Shown here piece by piece: positions 1 to 4,607 of a DNA stretch of 6,194 nt; position 1 is the stretch's first letter, and every line of letters starts with the position of its first letter. Where the stretch lies: contig JAZFYI010000139.1 of NCBI GenBank assembly GCA_036443455.1, positions 1 to 6,194 on the forward strand. Reading direction: 5' to 3'. Under the pieces are notes generated by a model. That model was given only the letters and a program-made list of their open reading frames with translations, did not search any database and was not told where the DNA came from. Both the position numbers and the translations under genes were made by a program. The stretch is from MnTg04 sp036443455. Lineage in GTDB: Bacteria > Pseudomonadota > Gammaproteobacteria > Steroidobacterales > MnTg04.

Positions 1-509
1 CAGACCCGGTGCGCCGGCGCTATATCGATTCCGGGGCCAACGAAGGCATCGGCTTTTATGTCGAGGAAATGTTGTTGCAGGCGGGGTTGTTCGATGACAG
101 TCCGAAAACCCGGGAAATCATCTACAGCTTTATGCGCTTGCGGGCGCTGCGGGTCGAGGTCGATATTCGCCTGGCGACCGGTGATTTCACGATCGAGCAA
201 GCCGGCGCCTACCTGGCCCGGACCGTGCCGATGGATCTTGAAACGGCGACCCAGGAAGCTGTCTTTTTTGCCTTTAACCCGGGACAGGCGATCAGCTATC
301 AGATCGGCACGCTGCAAATCAACCGGTTTCTCAGCGATGCCAGGCTGGATCTAAAGGACGATTTCAGCCTCCGGCATTTCCATGATTGCCTGATGCTAAA
401 CGGTAACGTTCCGATTGCGCTCCAGCGCTGGGAATATCTGGATCGGGCCGATGAAATAGAGCGCCTCGACGAGATGGCTGAAAAAATAAATTCGCTCATG
501 GGTCAATAA
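1..509 (+). CDS. DUF885-family protein, C-terminal part (5' truncated by window edge)
   Basis: The reading frame is open to the left edge (first full codon at 3) and ends with TAA at 507-509, giving 168 residues of a protein that is usually about 550-600 residues. The segment NEGIGFYVEE (residues 13-22 of the visible part) matches the EGWALYAE motif of DUF885. In that family this glutamate follows an upstream HExxPGH motif and is thought to complete a gluzincin-like zinc site; the HExxPGH part would be outside the window. Further family marks are the RALRVEVDIRL stretch, PGQAISYQIG near residues 93-102, and FHDCLMLNGNVPIALQ near the end. Members are mostly uncharacterised and often predicted to be secreted peptidase-like enzymes; the N-terminus that would show export is not visible. 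The family assignment is fairly secure, while activity and substrate are unknown. A GTG at 9 is internal to the frame and is not a real start. Confidence 0.85.
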   Translation, partial: DPVRRRYIDSGANEGIGFYVEEMLLQAGLFDDSPKTREIIYSFMRLRALRVEVDIRLATGDFTIEQAGAYLARTVPMDLETATQEAVFFAFNPGQAISYQIGTLQINRFLSDARLDLKDDFSLRHFHDCLMLNGNVPIALQRWEYLDRADEIERLDEMAEKINSLMGQ

Positions 510-513
510 AAAA

Positions 514-540
514 CGCCGGCACAAAAGCCGGCGCTTTTTT
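514..540. terminator. Bidirectional rho-independent terminator
   Basis: A perfect 7-bp stem, CGCCGGC (514-520) with GCCGGCG (527-533), encloses a 6-nt loop (ACAAAA). On the plus strand it is followed by C and six T (535-540). On the minus strand the arm is followed by six T, the complement of the A run at 508-513. It lies 4 nt after the stop of the plus-strand DUF885 gene and 16 nt beyond the stop of the minus-strand propeller gene, so it can end both convergent transcripts. Confidence 0.9.
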
Positions 541-556
541 ACTCGGCCAATAAAAT

Positions 557-1732
557 CTAATGGCCCATGGGATGATTCCACTCGGGCAGCAACACCATGC
601 AATTCGGGTTGAACCCGTTTTCGATGAAGGTGTTGATCGTGTCCACGACGGTCAGGCTTTGCATGTCGACCACCGAAATCGATCCTTCGCTCATGCCGGG
701 AAGATTGATAAAGGAATTTTGCACCCAGGCATAACGACCATCCTTGGCAAAAGCGACATGATGCGCACCCTCGCCCACATCCAGTGTCTTGACCAGGCTG
801 ACTTCCGTGCGGTCTTCGGATAGATCGAAAATATGAAATTTACCCGGCTTGGCCGTCGTCACATACAGGCGCGCGCCGTCGTCTGAAAAATAAATTTCCA
901 GCGGCACGCCCGCTTTTTCGACGGCAAAATCGTATGCCTTCCTGGCATCGAACTCGCCGGTTTTTTTATTCCATCTCGCACTCCACAAGGTGCCGCCGTT
1001 CATATTGGTCACATAGGCGACTGGAGGGTCGGATTGTGGAACGAAAATGACCTCGACCGGCGCTTCGTTGGCCGGAGACGCCTGGTCGGAAACTTTGAAG
1101 CTGCCGAGGCTCTTGCCGGTGCTGCCCTCGATGACACCGATCGATTCGCCGGGGTCGCCGAAATCGGACGCCCTGACCGTACTGGTGACCAGGATACGAT
1201 CTATGCCTTCGTGAATGGCGATACCGTGTGGATAAAGGACCGGCGACTCGATCGTTCGTGTATAGCTGTCGTTGACCGCATCACCCATGACAATGACGCT
1301 CGATCCCATGCAGCTTAAGTACCAGGTCTTGTTATCCGCGGAAAAAACAACATCCTCGCCAACCAGGCAATCGGGCACATCGATAACCTTCACCCGATAT
1401 GGGTGGCTGGTCATGTCGATGACGCGAAGTTCCGGTTTGCCCAATGCTGTCAAATAGATTTTTGTCGCATCACGATTATAAAAAATATGATGCGCCACCA
1501 AATCCGGCGGCAACGGGATTTCCATCAGGATTTCGCCATAGGCAGCGGAATCGGGATCGACATCCATGATCGCAATACCTTCTTTACGTTCCTGCGCGCC
1601 AAACGGCAGCTTGAGGTCTTTCAGCGATTCATTCGGTTTGGACTCGTAATTCAGCATTGCCAGGATCTCGGCATCGCCTGCGACGGGTAGCCAAAAAACA
1701 ACCACCATTGCAAAAATCATTATTTTTTTCAT
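557..1732 (-). CDS. Secreted YVTN/YncE-like beta-propeller protein, possible metal binder
   Basis: A 391-residue protein starting with a signal peptide (MKKIMIFAMVVVFWLPVAGDA, residues 1-21: basic start, hydrophobic core, small residues before the likely cleavage). The rest is a series of beta-rich repeats of about 45 residues typical of bacterial YVTN/YncE-type propellers, for example KIYLTALGKPELRVIDM (91-107), DDGARLYVTT (284-293) and DGRYAWVQNS (331-340). Potential metal ligands recur at comparable blade positions: AHHIFYN (80-86), PHGI (168-171) and GAHHVAFA (322-329); the protein ends in NHPMGH (386-391). C122 and C141 could form a disulfide. The start is supported by GGGGAGGTT with GGAGG 8 nt before the ATG. 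The gene is divergent from the cupredoxin-like gene and shares its control region. The propeller fold and export are well supported. Substrate and metal are unknown; remote likeness to nitrous-oxide-reductase or SBP56-type propellers is only suggested by the histidines. Confidence 0.8.
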   Translation of the reverse strand: MKKIMIFAMVVVFWLPVAGDAEILAMLNYESKPNESLKDLKLPFGAQERKEGIAIMDVDPDSAAYGEILMEIPLPPDLVAHHIFYNRDATKIYLTALGKPELRVIDMTSHPYRVKVIDVPDCLVGEDVVFSADNKTWYLSCMGSSVIVMGDAVNDSYTRTIESPVLYPHGIAIHEGIDRILVTSTVRASDFGDPGESIGVIEGSTGKSLGSFKVSDQASPANEAPVEVIFVPQSDPPVAYVTNMNGGTLWSARWNKKTGEFDARKAYDFAVEKAGVPLEIYFSDDGARLYVTTAKPGKFHIFDLSEDRTEVSLVKTLDVGEGAHHVAFAKDGRYAWVQNSFINLPGMSEGSISVVDMQSLTVVDTINTFIENGFNPNCMVLLPEWNHPMGH

Positions 1733-1738
1733 TTTGCC

Positions 1739-1747
1739 AACCTCCCC
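1739..1747 (-). promoter_or_regulatory. Ribosome binding site of the beta-propeller gene
   Basis: The minus strand reads GGGGAGGTT here; its GGAGG core (1741-1745) lies 8 nt upstream of the ATG at 1732-1730. It is by far the best Shine-Dalgarno match in the window and fixes the start of the propeller gene. Confidence 0.85.
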
Positions 1748-1760
1748 ATGTAGCGGTCTC

Positions 1761-1778
1761 TACCTTGGTGTCACGGTA
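1761..1778. promoter_or_regulatory. Imperfect 18-bp dyad in divergent intergenic region (candidate operator)
   Basis: TACCtTGgtgtCAcGGTA has arms TACCnTG and CAnGGTA, symmetric at 6 of 7 positions per arm around a 4-nt centre. It lies between the two divergent starts and overlaps the candidate -35 (1765-1770) of the cupredoxin-like gene. The position fits a regulator-binding site, but no known consensus was matched. Confidence 0.35.
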
Positions 1779-1795
1779 TGAGTGTAGACTATACT
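1765..1795 (+). promoter_or_regulatory. Candidate sigma70-type promoter for the cupredoxin/membrane-protein genes
   Basis: TATACT at 1790-1795 matches the -10 consensus at 5 of 6 positions. The best -35 candidate, TTGGTG at 1765-1770, is weak and 19 nt away. A long spacer of this sort is known from MerR-family controlled promoters, although the nearby dyad is not centred in the spacer as it would be there. A start near 1802 would leave a leader of about 20 nt. The minus strand offers an overlapping TATAGT (1793-1788) that could serve the propeller gene, without a clear -35. Confidence 0.35.
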
Positions 1796-1796
1796 C
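1780..1796. promoter_or_regulatory. Imperfect 17-bp dyad overlapping the candidate -10
   Basis: GAGTGTA (1780-1786) and TATACTC (1790-1796) are inverted repeats matching at 6 of 7 positions around GAC. The dyad covers the proposed -10 elements of both divergent promoters, so a protein bound here could act on both. It is short and could be chance. Confidence 0.3.
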
Positions 1797-1822
1797 GTTA
1801 ATCTGCGGTCGAACCTGTTGCT

Positions 1823-2215
1823 ATGCCTGGTCCCAATCCACTGCTTTTTGCTTTTTATATATCGATGATGGTCATCGCAAGCGCGAGTGCCGATGCCAGC
1901 GACAAGCTCGATGGTCCGGATGTTAACCGGGCAACAGTAGAGATCATAATCGAACATCGGAAAATCAAAGGCGATAAGAACGTCTTCCGCGTGTATCAGG
2001 GCGAGCATATCGAACTGCTTGTTGTTTCCGATGAAACGGTTAGCCTGCACTTTCACGGTTATGACATCGAATTCAAGGTGAACCCGGAGGAACCGGCCAT
2101 CGTGCCATTCACTGCCTACGCAACCGGCCGCTTCCCGGTGAGCAGCCATGGTTGGGGTGACCAGCACGAACACGGTCACCAGACGCTTTTTTATCTCGAG
2201 GTCTATCCGCAATAG
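1823..2215 (+). CDS. Secreted cupredoxin-like protein, cysteine-free and histidine-rich
   Basis: A 130-residue protein with a hydrophobic export segment (residues 7-23, ending SASA before DASDK). The rest resembles a single cupredoxin-like domain: strand VEIIIEH (39-45), VYQGEHIELLVVSDE (57-71), LHFHGYDIEF (75-84), PAIVPFTAYATGRFPV (91-106) and the final strand TLFYLEVYP (121-129). Candidate ligands are H76, H78, H109, H115, H117 and H119. There is no cysteine, so a classical type 1 blue copper site is not possible; a His-based copper site or a structural role is more likely. The frame has a TAA at 1799-1801 and no other ATG before 1823, but no good ribosome binding site precedes this ATG; the ATGs at 1865 and 1868 would cut into the signal segment. 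It probably forms an operon with the membrane-protein gene 33 bp downstream. The fold assignment is good; metal binding is inferred. Confidence 0.8.
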   Translation: MPGPNPLLFAFYISMMVIASASADASDKLDGPDVNRATVEIIIEHRKIKGDKNVFRVYQGEHIELLVVSDETVSLHFHGYDIEFKVNPEEPAIVPFTAYATGRFPVSSHGWGDQHEHGHQTLFYLEVYPQ

Positions 2216-2248
2216 CTCGCGGGTGAGCAACCTGACCGGATAGCGTCC

Positions 2249-3826
2249 ATGACCATCAAGACCGCATTGTTCGCGTTGCTTGCGACGACCATTCCCTCGG
2301 TCGGTGTGGCGCATGGTTTTGCGCAGCGTTATGACTTGCCCGTGCCGTTGGCGTTGTACCTGGGTGGCGCGGCCGCGGCCGTGGCGCTGTCTTTTGTCGT
2401 CATCGCTTTTTTTCTCAGGCACGACCACGGCGCAAACGGGTACTGGAAAGCAAATCTTTTACGGAGTTTGCCGCTGCGGCTGCTGGCGCACCCTGTGCTG
2501 ACCGGTTTGCTGAGACTGCTGACAGTCTTGGTGCTGCTGTTGGTCGTCATCGCCGGGTTGTTCGGCAACACCAATCCATTCGAGAATTTCGCGCCGACGA
2601 CTGTCTGGGTAATCTGGTGGGTTGGGCTGGCGTATGTCTCTGGGCTCGCGGGCGACCTGTGGGCGCTGATCAATCCGTGGAACACTGTTTATCGATCGCT
2701 GGAATGGCTCGCCCGGAAACTTAGGCCAGCCAAACCGACTTGCCTCGGAATCCGCTACCCAAAATGCCTGGGTGATTGGCCCGCCGTGATTATTTTCCTC
2801 GGATTTGTCTGGGCGGAACTGGTCTGGCTGTCGAGCGATTCGCCCCGCAACCTGGCCTGGGCGGTTTGCGCGTACAGCCTGACCACCTGGGCAGGCATGT
2901 TGCTGTTCGGTCGCCATGTCTGGTTGCGGCATGGCGAGGCGTTTACCCTGGTGTTCGGTTTTCTCGCGCGTTTCGCACCCACCGAATACCGGAGCAAAAA
3001 TACCAGCCCTTGCATCGCCTGCACTGAATCGAGCAGCACGAGTACGCACTACTCGCGCACAAATTGTCTCGAGTGTTTTGAAAAAGCCGCTCCGGAGAAT
3101 CGGGAATTCAATATCCGGCCCTGGGCTGTGGGTCTGTTGCCGGCACACCCCATCCGCCGCTCGCAAATGGTGCTGGTTTTGATCATGTTATCCAGCGTGA
3201 CTTTTGATGGCTTGCTGGCAACGCCATTGTGGGCTTCGGTGGCCGAGTGGATGTTGTACTCGGATGCGTTGCGCCCGGCGATTCTGCTGTTACAGGGTCC
3301 GACCGGTAACGCCATCGCTGCGATTTCAACGATCGCACTGGTGCTTTTTCTGGGTGGCTTCCAGGTTCTGTACGCCTTGTTCAGCGTGCTGATGCGCCAG
3401 GCTACACCCGGTACGTTTCGTACGCGAGTGTCGCGTACCGAGATGGCACGATTGTTTGTTCTCAGCCTCGTTCCTATCGCCCTCGCCTATCACCTGGCCC
3501 ACTATCTTTCTTTCCTGATGATCGTCGGCCAATACATGATTCCACTGATCTCGGACCCGTTGGGATTGGGCTGGGATATTTTTGGCACGAGCCTTTACGT
3601 CGTAAACCTGGCCGTGGTCAACGCACGATTTATCTGGATAACGGCTGTTATCGCGATCGTGACCGGCCACATTGCTGCAGTTTATTTATCGCACGCGATG
3701 GCATTGCGGGTATTTCAAAACCGGCGGGCAGCATTGCTCAGCCAGATTCCGATGCTGTTTCTGATGGTCAGCTACACGACGCTAAGCCTGTGGATCATGG
3801 CGCAACCGGTCGTCGAAACCGGTTAG
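2249..3826 (+). CDS. Polytopic membrane protein of the 'fenitrothion hydrolase' family
   Basis: A 525-residue protein with a signal-like first segment (1-21) and about ten further hydrophobic segments, roughly at 33-56, 83-104, 117-142, 178-195, 201-222, 306-328, 355-383, 402-430, 460-482 and 498-518. I recognise the family as one often annotated 'fenitrothion hydrolase' or simply integral membrane protein; the enzyme name comes from isolated pesticide work and probably does not give the native role. A hydrophilic loop (243-290) carries CIAC (255-258) and CLEC (273-276), a pattern able to bind zinc, iron or another thiophilic metal. H415 and H418 lie in a membrane segment (AYHLAHYLSF). If the signal is cleaved after GVA (residues 19-21), His22 becomes the N-terminus. 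It starts 33 bp after the cupredoxin-like gene with only a weak GGAT upstream, suggesting co-transcription. Function is not established. Confidence 0.75.
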   Translation: MTIKTALFALLATTIPSVGVAHGFAQRYDLPVPLALYLGGAAAAVALSFVVIAFFLRHDHGANGYWKANLLRSLPLRLLAHPVLTGLLRLLTVLVLLLVVIAGLFGNTNPFENFAPTTVWVIWWVGLAYVSGLAGDLWALINPWNTVYRSLEWLARKLRPAKPTCLGIRYPKCLGDWPAVIIFLGFVWAELVWLSSDSPRNLAWAVCAYSLTTWAGMLLFGRHVWLRHGEAFTLVFGFLARFAPTEYRSKNTSPCIACTESSSTSTHYSRTNCLECFEKAAPENREFNIRPWAVGLLPAHPIRRSQMVLVLIMLSSVTFDGLLATPLWASVAEWMLYSDALRPAILLLQGPTGNAIAAISTIALVLFLGGFQVLYALFSVLMRQATPGTFRTRVSRTEMARLFVLSLVPIALAYHLAHYLSFLMIVGQYMIPLISDPLGLGWDIFGTSLYVVNLAVVNARFIWITAVIAIVTGHIAAVYLSHAMALRVFQNRRAALLSQIPMLFLMVSYTTLSLWIMAQPVVETG

Positions 3827-3840
3827 ACGAAGGCATGCAC

Positions 3841-3877
3841 GCAGGAAAAAAGAAAGCCCGGCCAATGGCCGGGCTTT
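3841..3877. terminator. Strong hairpin terminator between convergent transcripts
   Basis: A perfect 11-bp stem, AAAGCCCGGCC (3853-3863) with GGCCGGGCTTT (3867-3877), closes a 3-nt loop AAT. On the minus strand the stem is followed by C and six T (complement of 3846-3852), making a strong terminator for the tRNA-Gly transcript. On the plus strand the T run is only the three T of the stem, so it is weaker there but can still serve the membrane-protein gene that stops at 3826. Confidence 0.85.
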
Positions 3878-3887
3878 CCGGTCGATC

Positions 3888-3962
3888 TGGAGCGGGTGAA
3901 CGGATTTGAACCGTCGACCTAGACGTTGGCAACGTCTCGCTCTACCCCTGAGCTACACCCGC
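3888..3962 (-). tRNA. tRNA-Gly (anticodon GCC), CCA encoded
   Basis: The minus strand folds as a complete tRNA of 75 nt. The acceptor stem is GCGGGTG (3962-3956) with CACCCGC (3898-3892), then discriminator T and encoded CCA (3890-3888). The D arm is GCTC/GAGC, the anticodon stem is AGACG/CGTCT with loop TTGCCAA, and the T arm carries TTCAAAT. The anticodon GCC (3930-3928) reads glycine codons GGC and GGU, and a U discriminator is normal for bacterial tRNA-Gly. Its place downstream of uvrC and pgsA corresponds to glyW in E. coli. No cysT or leuZ equivalent follows; the transcript ends at the adjacent terminator. Confidence 0.97.
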
Positions 3963-3966
3963 AATC

Positions 3967-3987
3967 CCGCTTCCTGGTTCGAAGCGG
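3967..3987 (-). other. Stem-loop in the tRNA-Gly 5' leader
   Basis: CCGCTTC (3967-3973) and GAAGCGG (3981-3987) form a perfect 7-bp stem with a 7-nt loop, ending 4 nt before the mature tRNA 5' end. With the promoter at 3994-4021, transcription would begin about where this hairpin begins, so it would make up most of the pre-tRNA leader. There is no T run after it, so it is not an intrinsic terminator for pgsA. Confidence 0.5.
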
Positions 3988-3993
3988 CGTGCT

Positions 3994-4021
3994 ATTTTAG
4001 CCGCTGCCCGTGGGCTGTCAA
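3994..4021 (-). promoter_or_regulatory. Sigma70 promoter of tRNA-Gly
   Basis: On the minus strand a perfect TTGACA -35 (4021-4016) is followed after 16 nt by TAAAAT (3999-3994), 5 of 6 to the -10 consensus. A GC-rich stretch (AGCACGCCGC) follows the -10, as expected of a discriminator in stable-RNA promoters under stringent control. The predicted start near 3987 lies about 25 nt before the tRNA. The whole promoter sits between the pgsA stop and the tRNA. Confidence 0.85.
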
Positions 4022-4028
4022 GCAGCGC

Positions 4029-4586
4029 TCACTCGCTGGTCAGCAGCGGCCAGGCGGCGCGCCAGTAGTCGAACATGGACCAAAGCGTCAGACCCGCCGA
4101 GACTACGATCAATAACAGGCCAATAAAGTAGACGGGGAAGTTCCAGATGTTTTGCTCGTAGATCATGAAACTCAAGCCGGTCATTTGAAAAGCCGTCTTG
4201 GTCTTGCCCAACCGTGACACCTTTACCTTGGCCCGCATCCCGGTTTCCGACAGCCATTCGCGCAGCGCGGAAATCGTTAGCTCGCGACCGATGATCACGG
4301 CGGCGGCCAGTGCGACGAACCAACGTGCATCTGTCTGCACGATTAATACCAGCGCTGTTGCCACGATCAGCTTATCGGCGACGGGGTCGATAAATGCGCC
4401 AAAGCGGGAGTCCAGGCCCATTTTTCGGGCAAAATACCCGTCAGCCCAGTCAGTTATCGCCGCTGCCGCAAAAACAAAACAGGCTGCCGGTCTGGCCCAG
4501 TCAAACGGCAAATAAAATACCAGCACAAAAATCGGCAGCGCCCCGAGCCTGGAGAAGGTCATAATGTTGGGCAAGTGCCAAACCAT
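4029..4586 (-). CDS. pgsA: CDP-diacylglycerol--glycerol-3-phosphate 3-phosphatidyltransferase
   Basis: A 185-residue inner-membrane enzyme that transfers the phosphatidyl group from CDP-diacylglycerol to glycerol-3-phosphate, giving phosphatidylglycerophosphate, the committed step to phosphatidylglycerol and cardiolipin. The complete CDP-alcohol phosphotransferase signature is present: D46, D49-G50, A53-R54, G63, D67 and D71 with family spacing; the aspartates bind the divalent metals. Hydrophobic segments flank it (about 14-28, 33-45, 74-84, 88-99 and 151-170). The N-terminus (LPNIMTFSRLGALPIFVLVF) aligns with E. coli PgsA, whose length (182) is nearly the same, which supports the ATG at 4586-4584. 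The ribosome binding site is weak, and only 21 bp separate it from the uvrC stop, so it is probably co-transcribed with uvrC and perhaps translationally helped by it. No residue of the active site is missing. Confidence 0.97.
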   Translation of the reverse strand: MVWHLPNIMTFSRLGALPIFVLVFYLPFDWARPAACFVFAAAAITDWADGYFARKMGLDSRFGAFIDPVADKLIVATALVLIVQTDARWFVALAAAVIIGRELTISALREWLSETGMRAKVKVSRLGKTKTAFQMTGLSFMIYEQNIWNFPVYFIGLLLIVVSAGLTLWSMFDYWRAAWPLLTSE

Positions 4587-4607
4587 ATTTCTTGTATGCC
4601 TTTGTGC

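Noticed and set aside
1034..1318. Plus-strand open frames of about 60-95 codons inside the beta-propeller gene.
   Set aside because: They are antisense to a gene with a strong ribosome binding site, signal peptide and regular repeats, and show no family resemblance themselves.
1760..2428. A 222-codon open frame on the minus strand opposite the cupredoxin-like gene and the start of the membrane gene.
   Set aside because: Its composition is extremely rich in Arg, His and Gln with no recognisable domain, and it lies opposite two well-supported genes with clear signal peptides and motifs. It is a shadow frame of GC-rich coding DNA.
2459..3166. A 235-codon open frame on the minus strand inside the membrane-protein gene.
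   Set aside because: It has low-complexity Gln/Arg-rich content, no domain and no ribosome binding context, while the opposite strand encodes regular transmembrane segments.
3804..3824. A 7-bp inverted repeat, AACCGGT with ACCGGTT, at the 3' end of the membrane-protein gene.
   Set aside because: It lies within the last codons and has no T run; the adjacent hairpin at 3853-3877 is a far better terminator.
4000..4015. A small GCCC-GT-GGGC inverted repeat just downstream of pgsA as a possible pgsA terminator.
   Set aside because: The loop is only 2 nt, there is no T run after it, and the bases are the spacer of the tRNA promoter.
3906..4115. A 69-codon plus-strand open frame across the tRNA, its promoter and the pgsA end.
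   Set aside because: It overlaps the full antisense of a complete tRNA gene and the pgsA coding end; its sequence has no protein-like features.
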